A stretch of DNA of 64,000 bases from Ectopseudomonas oleovorans. GTDB lineage: Bacteria > Pseudomonadota > Gammaproteobacteria > Pseudomonadales > Pseudomonadaceae. Positions 8,357 through 19,204 of the stretch are shown in pieces (within the stretch, counting starts at the first letter, position 1; every line of letters begins with the position of its first letter). The stretch is from the NCBI RefSeq assembly GCF_003052605.1, contig NZ_QASO01000108.1:1-64000 (forward strand), given 5' to 3'. A program made the position numbers and the translations under genes. Under the pieces are notes generated by a model. The model did not search any database, was not told where the DNA came from, and worked only from the letters and a program-made list of their open reading frames with translations.

Positions 8357-10606
8357 CTATTCCACCAGCAGCTGGTCGACGCGCTGGAAGCCTCGCGGCA
8401 GCTTGTTACCGCGGCGGCCGCGCTCGCCCTTGTAATGCTCGAGGTCGTCGGCTTTGAGTGTCAGGGTACGCTTCCCGGCCTGCAAAACCAAACTGGCGCC
8501 GCTGGGCAGCACGGCCAGATCGGTCAGATATTCCTCACGCGAGGCTACGCGCTCGCCGGGAATGCCGATGATCTTGTTGCCCTTGCCTTTACCCAGTTGC
8601 GGCAGATCGGTGACCTTGAACAGCAGCAGGCGACCTTCGGTAGTCACCGCGGCCAACCAGTCGTCTTCCAGACTGGTGACCGGCTTGGGTGCGACCACCC
8701 TGGCGCCGGTTGGCAGGCTAAGCAGGGCCTTGCCCGCCTTGTTCTTGGCCTGCAGATCCTCGCCTTTGACCACGAAGCCGTAGCCGGCGTCCGAGGCGAT
8801 CACATACAGCGCGCCGTCTTCCGGCAGCAACACGCATTCGAAGGTGGCACCCGGCGGTGGGGTCAGGCGACCGGTGAGCGGCTCGCCCTGGCCACGTGCC
8901 GAAGGCAGTGAGTGGGCCGCGAGCGAATAGCTCCTGCCGGTCGAGTCGATAAACACCGCGTACTGGTTCGAGCGCCCGGGCGCGGCGGCCTTGAAGCCGT
9001 CGCCGGCCTTGTAGGACAGGCCGGTGGCATCGATGTCGTGGCCCTTGGCACAACGCACCCAGCCTTTTTCCGAGAGCACCACGGTGACCGGCTCGGTCGG
9101 CATCAGCTCGGTTTCCGAAAGGGCCTTGGCCTCGGCGCGGGCGACGATCGGCGAGCGGCGGTCATCGCCGTACTTCTCCGCGTCCTCGATGATTTCCTTG
9201 CGTACCAGCTTCTTCAGCTTGGCTTCGCTGCCGAGCAGGGCCAGGAGTTTCTCGCGCTCCTTGGCCAGTTCGTCCTGCTCGCCACGGATCTTCATCTCTT
9301 CCAAGCGAGCCAATTGGCGCAGGCGAGTGTCGAGAATGTAGTCGGCCTGCACGTCGGTGAGGCCGAAACGCTCCATCAACACCGGCTTGGGCGAATCCTC
9401 GCTGCGAATGATGCGAATGACTTCATCGAGGTTGAGGAAGGCGATCAGCAAACCTTCCAACAGGTGCAGGCGGCGTTCGACTTTGTCCAGGCGGAACTGC
9501 AGGCGGCGGCGCACGGTGCCGACGCGGTACACCAGCCACTCGCTGAGCAGGGTGCGCAGGTCCTTGACCTGCGGCTTGCCGTCGAGGCCGATGACGTTGG
9601 TGTTGACCCGGTAGCTGGATTCCAGGTCGGTCGTGGCGAACAGGTGGGTCATCAGCTCGTCGGCATCGACACGGCTGGAGCGCGGGATGATGACTATGCG
9701 GCACGGGTTCTCATGGTCCGACTCGTCACGCAGGTCGGCGACCATCGGCAGCTTCTTGGCCTGCATCTGCGCGGCGATCTGCTCCAGTACCTTGGCCCCG
9801 GAGACCTGGTGCGGCAGGGCAGTGACGACGATGTCGCCGTCCTCGACGCTGTAGACGGCGCGCATGCGCACCGAGCCGCGGCCGGTTTCGTAGATCTTCA
9901 GCAGGTCGGCCTTGGGCGTGATGACTTCGGCTTCGGTGGGGAAGTCAGGGCCCTGGATATGCTCGCAGAGCTGCTCGACCGTGGCGCCCGGCTCATCGAG
10001 CAGGCGTACGCAGGCCGCGGCCACCTCGCGCAGGTTGTGCGGCGGCACATCGGTGGCCATGCCCACGGCGATGCCGGTGGTGCCGTTGAGCAGCAGGTTG
10101 GGCAGGCGCGCCGGCAGGGTCGCCGGCTCGTTCAGGGTGCCGTCGAAGTTGGGTACCCAGTCGACGGTGCCCTGGCCCAGCTCGGACAGCAGCACCTCGG
10201 AGTAGCGCGACAGGCGCGCCTCGGTGTAGCGCATGGCGGCGAAGGACTTGGGATCGTCCGGTGCCCCCCAGTTGCCTTGGCCGTCGACCAGCGTGTAGCG
10301 GTAGCTGAACGGCTGCGCCATCAGCACCATGGCTTCATAGCAGGCGCTGTCGCCGTGCGGGTGGAACTTGCCGAGCACGTCACCGACGGTACGCGCGGAT
10401 TTCTTGTGCTTGGAGTCGGCGTCCAGGCCCAGTTCGCTCATGGCGTAGACGATGCGCCGTTGTACCGGCTTCAGGCCGTCGCCGATGTGCGGCAGGGCGC
10501 GGTCCATGATCACGTACATGGAGTAGTTGAGATAAGCCTGCTCGGTGAAGTCGGCGAGTGACCGGCGTTCAACGCCTTCCAGGCTCAAATCGAGGGATTC
10601 GCTCAT
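8357..10606 (-). CDS. parC: DNA topoisomerase IV subunit A
   Basis: 749 residues, full length for ParC. The winged-helix breakage-reunion domain has the catalytic tyrosine in [11 protein letters not shown] (Tyr127), and the C-terminal beta-pinwheel is the short ParC type rather than GyrA. With ParE it decatenates daughter chromosomes. In the quinolone-resistance region the sequence is [13 protein letters not shown] with Ser87 and Glu91, the sensitive wild-type state. It is the last gene of the parE-esterase-protease-parC run, 28 bp after the protease gene. Confidence 0.97.
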   Translation of the reverse strand: MSESLDLSLEGVERRSLADFTEQAYLNYSMYVIMDRALPHIGDGLKPVQRRIVYAMSELGLDADSKHKKSARTVGDVLGKFHPHGDSACYEAMVLMAQPFSYRYTLVDGQGNWGAPDDPKSFAAMRYTEARLSRYSEVLLSELGQGTVDWVPNFDGTLNEPATLPARLPNLLLNGTTGIAVGMATDVPPHNLREVAAACVRLLDEPGATVEQLCEHIQGPDFPTEAEVITPKADLLKIYETGRGSVRMRAVYSVEDGDIVVTALPHQVSGAKVLEQIAAQMQAKKLPMVADLRDESDHENPCRIVIIPRSSRVDADELMTHLFATTDLESSYRVNTNVIGLDGKPQVKDLRTLLSEWLVYRVGTVRRRLQFRLDKVERRLHLLEGLLIAFLNLDEVIRIIRSEDSPKPVLMERFGLTDVQADYILDTRLRQLARLEEMKIRGEQDELAKEREKLLALLGSEAKLKKLVRKEIIEDAEKYGDDRRSPIVARAEAKALSETELMPTEPVTVVLSEKGWVRCAKGHDIDATGLSYKAGDGFKAAAPGRSNQYAVFIDSTGRSYSLAAHSLPSARGQGEPLTGRLTPPPGATFECVLLPEDGALYVIASDAGYGFVVKGEDLQAKNKAGKALLSLPTGARVVAPKPVTSLEDDWLAAVTTEGRLLLFKVTDLPQLGKGKGNKIIGIPGERVASREEYLTDLAVLPSGASLVLQAGKRTLTLKADDLEHYKGERGRRGNKLPRGFQRVDQLLVE

Positions 10607-10634
10607 GCGGGCCTCATTGCAAAAAAGTGAAGCG

Positions 10635-11165
10635 TCAGTGACGCGGCAAAACAGTTTGGCGCAGCACCAGGGTGCCGCCCTTCTGACTGAATTCGAGTTG
10701 TTTCAGGGCGCTCATGCCCAGCAGCACTTCGTCGCCGTCCATGCCTGGGGCGATCAGTGCGGCGACGTCACGTAGTTCGATATCGCCCAGGCGCAGGCTG
10801 TCCAGGCGCGTGCGATGCCCGGTGGCACGGCCGTTGGCGGTGCTGATGATGATCGGGGCGCCGCGTTGCAGGCCGAGTCGCTCGGCCACCGAGCTGGGTA
10901 TTGCCACCTGGGTGGCGCCGGTGTCGAGCAGAAAGGTGACCTTCTGGCCATCGATCTGCCCGTCGACCAGGTAGTGACCCTGACGACTGCTGGCCAGGCT
11001 CACCTCGACGAAACCATCGCCATGCACCGACTGCGGTGTCTGGTTGGGGTTGCGCTGGCGATCTTCCCAGTTACCGAAGAAGTGCGTGGCCAGCAGCAGG
11101 CCGGCGCCCCAGGCGAGCACCAACATCACTCGTCCGGCACGACGGCCCGGCGTCTGTTCGCTCAC
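10635..11165 (-). CDS. Retropepsin-like membrane-anchored aspartic protease (TIGR02281 type)
   Basis: 176 residues from a GTG at 11165 that overlaps the upstream stop as GTGA; an in-frame ATG lies 13 codons later. One N-terminal hydrophobic segment ([18 protein letters not shown]) should anchor it in the inner membrane with the rest in the periplasm. The retropepsin core is clear: [13 protein letters not shown] with the catalytic Asp-Thr-Gly, and a second flap/dimer motif near [12 protein letters not shown]. Such single-domain proteases act as dimers like retroviral protease. Its substrate is unknown. It is translationally coupled to the esterase-like gene and sits between parE and parC. Confidence 0.8.
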   Translation of the reverse strand: MSEQTPGRRAGRVMLVLAWGAGLLLATHFFGNWEDRQRNPNQTPQSVHGDGFVEVSLASSRQGHYLVDGQIDGQKVTFLLDTGATQVAIPSSVAERLGLQRGAPIIISTANGRATGHRTRLDSLRLGDIELRDVAALIAPGMDGDEVLLGMSALKQLEFSQKGGTLVLRQTVLPRH

Positions 11166-12145
11166 GGGCGCCGGCTCCAGCCGCCCTTGGGCGCGGCAAA
11201 ACGCCAGACGATGGGACGCTCTTCGCCATCGGTGCGGGTCTGGCTGCCGTTGTCGACGCCGATCCAGGCACCATCCTTGTCGATCCACAGCGCTTCGGCC
11301 ATGCCGTAGTCTGGTGCGTAGCGGCGTGGTTCGCTCAGGGCTTCGCTGGCGAACGACCAGCAGATCTCCGCGACACCGTCGCTCAAGGTGCGCCGGCAGA
11401 CACGGTGGGCCTGACGCTCCAGGGTAAAGAGCTTTTCATCGAAATAGGCCAGGCCGGAGAAGTCGCGTGGCGCCATATGGCCGCCGAGCGCTTCGGGCGA
11501 CGCTTCGTCACCGCTTTCGCTGGTCAGCACGCAGCCGCCGGTACAGCGCCAGCCACTGCCGCGACGATGCAGTACAGTGAGGCCCCGGCGGCGCTGCTCG
11601 GCAGCCAGCCACAGGCGATCACCGGCCGGATCGATGGCGATGCCTTCGAAACCCTGGTTGAAGTGCAGCAGCATGCCGCTGGCGCGAGCCTGGCGCACCA
11701 GTCCGCTGGGCAGGTTGAGCCACTGCGCATTGCCGTTGCTGCTTACCTGCAGCACGGCGGCGCGGGTTTCGCTGACCAGGTAACGGTTGCCTTGTGCGTC
11801 GCACGCCAGGCCCTCGAAATCCAGTGCGCCACCGCGTACCAGGCCGGCCACCCAGTTGCGCATGCGCAGGCCCCAGGGCAGCGCGCTCTCGGGCGGTTCG
11901 GGGGCGACGAAGGTTTCTGCTTCGGCGCGCAGCAGCCGTTCCTCTCTATGCAGTTGATAGAGGCGGTCGTCGTCACGGTCGGAAACCGCCCACAGCGTTT
12001 CGCCGCACAGGGCCAGGCCGGACAGGTTGCCGCCCGGCATTTCTGTCACCGGGTATTCGGCCTCCAGCTTGAGCTCTTCCAGCACCACTGGCTCGGCGTT
12101 CGCGACGCCGGCCAACAGACCGAGTGCAAGGAGGTGATTACGCAT
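11162..12145 (-). CDS. Exported esterase-like/phytase-like beta-propeller protein
   Basis: 327 residues with a signal peptide (MRNHLLALGLLAGVANAEP, cleavage after ANA). The mature part shows repeated propeller-type blades (GGNLSGLALCGETLWAVSD, ALDFEGLACDAQGNRYLVSE, FEGIAIDPAGDRLWLAAEQ, LWIDKDGAWIGVDNG), the pattern of the 'esterase-like activity of phytase' family. A periplasmic location is expected; the substrate is unknown. Its ATG overlaps the parE stop as ATGA and its stop overlaps the protease start, so it is translated as part of the topoisomerase IV operon. Function within that operon is not evident. Confidence 0.75.
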   Translation of the reverse strand: MRNHLLALGLLAGVANAEPVVLEELKLEAEYPVTEMPGGNLSGLALCGETLWAVSDRDDDRLYQLHREERLLRAEAETFVAPEPPESALPWGLRMRNWVAGLVRGGALDFEGLACDAQGNRYLVSETRAAVLQVSSNGNAQWLNLPSGLVRQARASGMLLHFNQGFEGIAIDPAGDRLWLAAEQRRRGLTVLHRRGSGWRCTGGCVLTSESGDEASPEALGGHMAPRDFSGLAYFDEKLFTLERQAHRVCRRTLSDGVAEICWSFASEALSEPRRYAPDYGMAEALWIDKDGAWIGVDNGSQTRTDGEERPIVWRFAAPKGGWSRRP

Positions 12146-14043
12146 CAGGCCAGTACCTCGGCCAGGTTGCCCTTGGTTTCCAGCCAGCTCTTGCGATCAC
12201 CGGCGCGTTTTTTCGCCAGCAGCATGTCCATCACTTCGCGGGTACCTTCGAAATCATCCAGGGTCAGTTGCACCAGACGTCGGGTGTTGGGGTCCATGGT
12301 GGTTTCGCGCAGCTGCGGCGGGTTCATTTCGCCGAGGCCCTTGAAGCGGGTGACCTGTGGTTTGCCACGGCGCTTCTCGGCCACCAGGCGGTCGAGGATG
12401 CCGTCGCGCTCGGCGTCGTCCAGGGCGTAGAAGATCTCCTTGCCCAGATCGATGCGGTACAGCGGCGGCATGGCCACGTAGACGTGACCGGCATCCACCA
12501 GCGGACGGAAGTGGCGCACGAACAGGGCGCAGAGCAGGGTGGCGATGTGCAGGCCGTCGGAGTCGGCGTCGGCGAGGATGCAGATCTTGCCGTAGCGCAG
12601 CTGGCTCAGGTCGCTCGAGCCTGGATCGATGCCGATGGCCACGGCGATATCGTGCACCTCCTGCGAGGCCAGGACTTCGCTGCCGTCCACTTCCCAGGTG
12701 TTCAGGATCTTGCCGCGCAGCGGCATGATGGCCTGGAACTCCTTGTCGCGTGCCTGCTTGGCGCTGCCGCCGGCGGAGTCGCCCTCGACCAGAAACAGCT
12801 CGCAGCGCAGCGGATTCTGCCCCGCGCAATCGGCCAGCTTGCCGGGCAGCGCCGGGCCTTGAGTGATCTTCTTGCGCTCGACCTTCTTGCCGGCCTTGAG
12901 GCGACGGCCGGCGTTGCTGATGGCCAGTTCGGCCAGCGCCAGGCCGGTTTCCGGATGGGCATTGAGCCACAGGCTGAAGGCATCCTTGACCACGCCGGAG
13001 ACAAAGGCGGCGGCTTCGCGCGAGGACAGGCGCTCCTTGGTCTGGCCGGAGAATTGCGCGTCCTGCATCTTCATCGAGAGAACGAAGGCAATGCGTTCCC
13101 AGACGTCTTCCGGGGCGAGTTTCACGCCACGCGGCAGCAGGTTGCGGAACTCGCAGAACTCGCGCATGGCATCGAGCAGGCCCTGACGCAGGCCGTTGAC
13201 GTGGGTGCCGCCCTGCGCGGTGGGGATCAGGTTGACGTAGCTTTCCTGCACCGCGTCGCCGCCTTCAGGCAGCCACAGCAGGGCCCAGTCCACGGCTTCC
13301 TTGTTGCCAGCCAGGCTGCCGACGAAGGGCTCTACCGGCAGACGCTCGAACTCGCTGACGGCATCGACCAGATAGGAGCGCAGGCCGTCCTCGTAATGCC
13401 ACTCGACCTTCTCGCCCGAAGCCTTGTCTTCGAAGCTGACGTTCAGGCCTGGGCAGAGTACGGCCTTGGCCTTGAGCACATGCTTGAGGCGGCTGATGGA
13501 GAACTTGAAGGAGTCGAAGTACTTGGCGTCTGGCCAGAAATGCACGCTGGTGCCGGTGTTGCGCTTGCCGACGCTGCCGATGACTTCCAGCTCGCTGGCC
13601 TTGAAACCGTCGGCGAAGCTCATCTGGTATTCGTTGCCGTCACGCTTGACGGTGACCACCACGCGGGTCGACAGGGCGTTGACCACGCTGATGCCGACGC
13701 CGTGCAGACCACCGGAGAACTGGTAGTTCTTGTTGCTGAACTTGCCGCCGGCATGCAGCTTGGTAAGGATGAGCTCGACGCCCGGCACGCCTTCTTCCGG
13801 ATGGATATCCACCGGCATGCCGCGGCCATCGTCGAGCACTTCCAGCGAATTGTCCTCGTGGAGGATTACCTGGATCGACTTGGCGTGCCCGGCCAGGGCT
13901 TCGTCGACGCTGTTGTCGATCACTTCCTGGGCCAGGTGGTTGGGGCGTGTGGTGTCGGTGTACATGCCCGGGCGCTTGCGCACCGGGTCGAGGCCGGAAA
14001 GGACTTCGATGGCGTCTGCGTTATAGGCGTTCTGCTGGGCCAT
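12145..14043 (-). CDS. parE: DNA topoisomerase IV subunit B
   Basis: 632 residues. The GHKL ATPase domain opens with LSGLDPVRKRPGMYTDT and EVIDNSVDEALAG, followed by DDGRGMPVD and GLHGVGISVVNALS. The TOPRIM domain has EGDSAGGSAKQARD and DADSDGLHI with the metal-binding acids. Length and the absence of the GyrB insert identify ParE. It provides ATP hydrolysis and metal binding to the ParC2E2 complex. It lies downstream of yqiA, as in E. coli (nudF-yqiB-cpdA-yqiA-parE). Confidence 0.97.
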   Translation of the reverse strand: MAQQNAYNADAIEVLSGLDPVRKRPGMYTDTTRPNHLAQEVIDNSVDEALAGHAKSIQVILHEDNSLEVLDDGRGMPVDIHPEEGVPGVELILTKLHAGGKFSNKNYQFSGGLHGVGISVVNALSTRVVVTVKRDGNEYQMSFADGFKASELEVIGSVGKRNTGTSVHFWPDAKYFDSFKFSISRLKHVLKAKAVLCPGLNVSFEDKASGEKVEWHYEDGLRSYLVDAVSEFERLPVEPFVGSLAGNKEAVDWALLWLPEGGDAVQESYVNLIPTAQGGTHVNGLRQGLLDAMREFCEFRNLLPRGVKLAPEDVWERIAFVLSMKMQDAQFSGQTKERLSSREAAAFVSGVVKDAFSLWLNAHPETGLALAELAISNAGRRLKAGKKVERKKITQGPALPGKLADCAGQNPLRCELFLVEGDSAGGSAKQARDKEFQAIMPLRGKILNTWEVDGSEVLASQEVHDIAVAIGIDPGSSDLSQLRYGKICILADADSDGLHIATLLCALFVRHFRPLVDAGHVYVAMPPLYRIDLGKEIFYALDDAERDGILDRLVAEKRRGKPQVTRFKGLGEMNPPQLRETTMDPNTRRLVQLTLDDFEGTREVMDMLLAKKRAGDRKSWLETKGNLAEVLA

Positions 14044-14058
14044 AGGGTCTCTTGTTCG

Positions 14059-14670
14059 TCAATTGAATACGGAAAAGTCGGTATCACGCCAGAGTGTGGC
14101 GTTAATACCGGCAAAAGCGAAGAGGGTCGGCAGGCGTTCGGCAAAACCCTGGAAACCGTGGTCGCCACCGGCCTGGATGCGCAGGGCGCAGGCACGGTAG
14201 TAACGCTCGGCGTCGCGGTAGTCGAGGGTTTCGTCGCCGGTTTGCAGCCATACCTGGTAGCGGCTGGCGTCCAATGGCGGCGCCACCTCCAGTTCGGCCA
14301 GGGCGTGGACGTGATCCGCGGTCAGGTCCCAGGTCTCGTCGCTGTAGTAGTTCTTTTGCGGGCCCAGGTAGCCATCGAAGCGCAGGTGCGGCTTTACGGC
14401 TGGATTGATCAGCAGCGCCTTGAGCCCGTGCTGCTCGGCCAGGTAGGTAGCGTAAAAGCCGCCTAGCGAGCTACCCACCAGAACAGGATCGCCCAGTTCG
14501 GCGACCAGCGCCTGCAACTGGACGATGGCTTGGCGTGGGTGGTGATGCAGAGCGGGCACGCGCAGTTGGTTTTCCAGGCCCAGATGGACCATGGCGCGGC
14601 TCAGCTGGCTGGCCTTGTGCGAGGCTGGCGAGCTGTTCAGGCCGTGTATATAGAGGATGGATGCGGTCAT
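14059..14670 (-). CDS. yqiA: YqiA-type alpha/beta-hydrolase esterase
   Basis: 203 residues. The first strand and oxyanion region is ILYIHGLNSSPASHKA, the nucleophile elbow is GSSLGGFYATYLAEQHG (Ser in GxSxGG), and the catalytic histidine is in QAGGDHGFQGF near the C-terminus. The E. coli homologue hydrolyses palmitoyl-CoA and p-nitrophenyl esters. No signal peptide, so cytoplasmic. It sits 15 bp before parE in the conserved operon. Confidence 0.9.
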   Translation of the reverse strand: MTASILYIHGLNSSPASHKASQLSRAMVHLGLENQLRVPALHHHPRQAIVQLQALVAELGDPVLVGSSLGGFYATYLAEQHGLKALLINPAVKPHLRFDGYLGPQKNYYSDETWDLTADHVHALAELEVAPPLDASRYQVWLQTGDETLDYRDAERYYRACALRIQAGGDHGFQGFAERLPTLFAFAGINATLWRDTDFSVFN

Positions 14671-14731
14671 GGAGCGGGAGGCTACTCGTCCGGGGCCTCA
14701 AGCTGCAAGCTTCAAGCTGATTGGGGGTATG

Positions 14732-15547
14732 TCAGTAACCCTTGACGCTGTAGTCCACTTCGAAATGGATGCCGGTGACGCGCGATACACCGGTATCCAG
14801 CTTGCCGTCGGCATGCAGGCGCAGCCAGCGATAGCCGGGGGCTTCGCTGTCCACCTGGAACTCCTCGCTGCCCGGCGCGAACTGCACGCAGGTCGAAGGC
14901 GAGGCGAGCAGGCGCAGATTGCCGCGCTGCTGGTCGAACTCCTGATGGATATGCCCCCAGAGCACGGTGCGCGCCTGCGGGTAGCGGTCGAGCACGGCGA
15001 ACAGGGCGTCGGGGTTGCGCAGGCCGATGGGTTCCATCCACTTGCAGCCGATGGCGACCGGATGGTGGTGCAGGCAGATCAGGTGATGGCGCTGCGGTGC
15101 TTCGCTGAGGGCGCGTTCGAGCAGTTCGAGTTGGCCGTCGGCAAGAAAGCCGGGCACCGCGCCGGGGATCGAGGAGTCGAGCATGACGATGCGCCAGGCG
15201 CCAAGGTCGATTACTGGCTCCAGCAGCTCGCTGCCCTGGCAGGCAGCCTGCATGGGGGGGATTTCGTCATGGTTGCCGGCCAGCCAGCGGGTTGGTGCGT
15301 CGATGGCTGAGGTGAGTTGGCGAAAGCGCTGATACGACGCTTCGCTGCCATCCTGCGAAAGATCACCTGTAGCCAGAATCAGGTCGATCTGCGGCTGCTC
15401 CTGCAGGACCCGTTCGATCACCCGCTGCAGGCTGTCGCACGTATCCATGCCCAGCAGCTTGCCGTCCGCTTCGGCGAACAGATGGCTGTCGGACAACTGC
15501 ACCAGCAGTACCGAGGAATCAGTGGATTGGGTGGGCAGGCTCGGCAA
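14732..15547 (-). CDS. cpdA: 3',5'-cyclic-AMP phosphodiesterase CpdA
   Basis: 271 residues of the calcineurin-like metallophosphoesterase family. The metal ligands are visible in order: QLSDSHLF (D, H), ATGDLSQDGS (GD), GNHDEIP (GNHD), LHHHPVAIG (H) and WGHIHQEF (GHxH). It hydrolyses cAMP, so it sets the level of Vfr-type signalling in Pseudomonas. The start is a TTG at 15547, supported by AGGAG seven bases upstream. It is in the nudF-yqiB-cpdA-yqiA-parE operon. Confidence 0.92.
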   Translation of the reverse strand: MPSLPTQSTDSSVLLVQLSDSHLFAEADGKLLGMDTCDSLQRVIERVLQEQPQIDLILATGDLSQDGSEASYQRFRQLTSAIDAPTRWLAGNHDEIPPMQAACQGSELLEPVIDLGAWRIVMLDSSIPGAVPGFLADGQLELLERALSEAPQRHHLICLHHHPVAIGCKWMEPIGLRNPDALFAVLDRYPQARTVLWGHIHQEFDQQRGNLRLLASPSTCVQFAPGSEEFQVDSEAPGYRWLRLHADGKLDTGVSRVTGIHFEVDYSVKGY

Positions 15548-15746
15548 GACCGTCTCCTAGGGCGCAATCGGGTGAATTATGGTGGTTGCTGCAGTAAAGG
15601 GAAAACCCGGGAAGCAGACGCAGGTCACAGAAAAAACACCAGAAGCGCTGTTTGCCATCGTTCGCGACAGTCGTCAGGCAGGGCGGGCCATCCAAACAAT
15701 ACAACGCCGCGCTATCGGCCAGGCACCGAAAAGCTTGATCGCCGGC

Positions 15747-16193
15747 TTACATCACCGGCTGCGGTTCGTGCCCGCAGGCCAGGCAATGGCTCAGCCATTC
15801 GCCGAGGAACAGGTTGAGCTGACTCTTCTCGTCCGGCTGGTGCATGGCCGCGTTGGGATAGGGGTAGCGAATATGCAGACGGCGCGCGTTCTCTGCGCTG
15901 ACGACCTCGGCCATGCGCGCATCGTGATACACCCGCACTTCCAGCTGCGGCACCGGCAGCCAGGGCAGGCTGTGTTCCTGGCGCACGCACAGGGTGGTGG
16001 TGTAGGGGCAACTTTCCAACACGTCCAGCGCCAGCACGCCGAGCAGATGCTCACCCTGGCTCAGCGCCACGCGGCGGCTTTCCGTGTGCTCACGCATGTT
16101 CGGCAGCAGGCGCATCAGGCGCGCGTAGTTGGCCTCGCAAGCCGCTTGCAGCTCGACCAGGTCGACCCGATAGCGCTCGCGTAGCAGATTCAC
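15747..16193 (-). CDS. yqiB: DUF1249 protein YqiB
   Basis: 148 residues from a GTG at 16193 that overlaps the nudF stop as GTGA (a second GTG at 16199 is possible). Recognisable by YRVDLVELQAACEANYARLM near the N-terminus and ending in a cysteine- and tryptophan-containing segment (LGEWLSHCLACGHEP). It is the DUF1249 family found between nudF and cpdA in E. coli as well. No enzymatic motif is apparent and the biochemical role is unknown. About 200 bp without a gene follow before cpdA. Confidence 0.85.
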   Translation of the reverse strand: MNLLRERYRVDLVELQAACEANYARLMRLLPNMREHTESRRVALSQGEHLLGVLALDVLESCPYTTTLCVRQEHSLPWLPVPQLEVRVYHDARMAEVVSAENARRLHIRYPYPNAAMHQPDEKSQLNLFLGEWLSHCLACGHEPQPVM

Positions 16194-16789
16194 GACCACA
16201 TGCCCCGCACTTCGTCGCGGTTCAGCGCCAGCCATTGCAGGGCGATGATGCTGGCCGCGTTGTTGATGCGTCCGTCGCGTACGGCTGCCAGGGCATCGGC
16301 CAGCGGCATCACATGCACGCGAATGTCCTCGCCCTCCTCGGGCAGGCCATGCACGCCACCGGCACCGCTACTGTCGCAGCGACCCAGAAACAGATGGACG
16401 AACTCATCGGAGCCGCCAGGGGAGGGGAAATACTGGGTAATTGGCCACAGCGGGCCAAGAATCAGATCGGCTTCTTCGACCGCTTCGCGGCGGGCGACTT
16501 CCTCGGGCTCCTCGTCCTTGTCGATCAGCCCGGCGACCAGCTCCAGCAGCCAGGGATTGTCGGCCTTGTCCATGGCACCGACACGGAACTGCTCGATCAG
16601 CACCACTTCATCGCGCTGCGGGTCGTAAGGCAGCACGCAGACGGCATCGTGGCGCACGAACAGCTCGCGGGTCAGTTGCGGGCCCATGTTGCCGGCGAAC
16701 TGGCGATGGCGCAGCTTGATCCGGTCGAGGCGATAGAAGCCGCGAAAGCAGTTCTCGCGCTCGATGATGTCGATGTCGTCTTTGTTCAT
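16190..16789 (-). CDS. nudF: ADP-ribose diphosphatase NudF
   Basis: 199 residues from ATG 16789, preceded by GGGAG. The Nudix box is complete: GLIDKDEEPEEVARREAVEE followed by ADLILG. Conserved HRQFAG and the C-terminal INNAASIIALQWL fit the ADP-ribose-specific subfamily. It hydrolyses ADP-ribose to AMP and ribose-5-phosphate. First gene of the conserved nudF-yqiB-cpdA-yqiA-parE group; in E. coli this group is divergent from tolC, whereas here thiC lies in between. Confidence 0.93.
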   Translation of the reverse strand: MNKDDIDIIERENCFRGFYRLDRIKLRHRQFAGNMGPQLTRELFVRHDAVCVLPYDPQRDEVVLIEQFRVGAMDKADNPWLLELVAGLIDKDEEPEEVARREAVEEADLILGPLWPITQYFPSPGGSDEFVHLFLGRCDSSGAGGVHGLPEEGEDIRVHVMPLADALAAVRDGRINNAASIIALQWLALNRDEVRGMWS

Positions 16790-16807
16790 TGCACTCCCCA
16801 GATGGTC

Positions 16808-16834
16808 GTAACGGGCCAAACTGCGGCCCGTTAC
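16808..16834 (-). other. Perfect 10-bp hairpin between thiC and nudF
   Basis: GTAACGGGCC (16808-16817) and GGCCCGTTAC (16825-16834) form a perfect stem with a 7-nt loop. It lies between the end of thiC and the start of nudF, both on the minus strand. There is no T-run after it, so it may attenuate or stabilise transcripts rather than terminate in the classic way. Confidence 0.5.
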
Positions 16835-16893
16835 GCATCACACTAGCGAGCATCCGCCCCGCCGATCAAGCCTGGCTGAAGGAAAGTACGCCG

Positions 16894-18870
<1,977 letters not shown>

Positions 18871-18885
18871 CTACTGGCGAGGACA

Positions 18886-18982
18886 TCTTGTTCCCTACGC
18901 AGGCCTTAACCTGATCAGGTTCAACGGGATCCGGCAGCTGCCAATCTCAGCCCCGCATTTGGGGCACCCCGACAAGAACTCG
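18886..18982 (-). promoter_or_regulatory. TPP riboswitch (THI element) controlling thiC
   Basis: On the minus strand the THI-box landmarks occur in order: a GGGGTGCCCC stem at about 18970-18961, GCTGAGAT at 18952-18945, GTTGAACCTGATCAGGTTAA at 18926-18907, and GCGTAGGGAA at 18900-18891. About 105 nt separate it from the thiC start, enough for expression control. In Pseudomonas this class usually acts by sequestering the ribosome-binding site or by early termination; which applies here is not clear. Confidence 0.95.
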
Positions 18983-18985
18983 GGC

Positions 18986-19015
18986 AGTCTAAACAAGCTG
19001 GTGGGAGAAAACCAA
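18986..19015 (-). promoter_or_regulatory. thiC: Predicted sigma-70 promoter of thiC
   Basis: TTGGTT (19015-19010), an 18-bp spacer and TAGACT (18991-18986) on the minus strand. The predicted start of transcription, about 18979, coincides with the 5' end of the riboswitch, which supports the choice. Confidence 0.6.
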
Positions 19016-19204
19016 CTCGGTGGTCAATAAATATCGACCCATGCGTCGGAAAACGACTGTTGGCGCGGCGAATGATGGATTGTTCCCGACGAGCAACATA
19101 GCTTGCCGCCAGCTAGACTGATGCTGCTCATGGCGCGCTTGACCCCCGCCTGCGGCGCCCCGTAGCCTTGCCGATTACCGCCTATTCAAGGATCGACAAC
19201 CATC

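Noticed and set aside
12124..14466. A 780-codon open frame on the plus strand opposite parE and yqiA
   Set aside because: It mirrors well-recognised genes, has no family resemblance or ribosome-binding site, and long antisense frames are expected in GC-rich codon usage. The same applies to the frames opposite msbA, parC, thiC and mutL.
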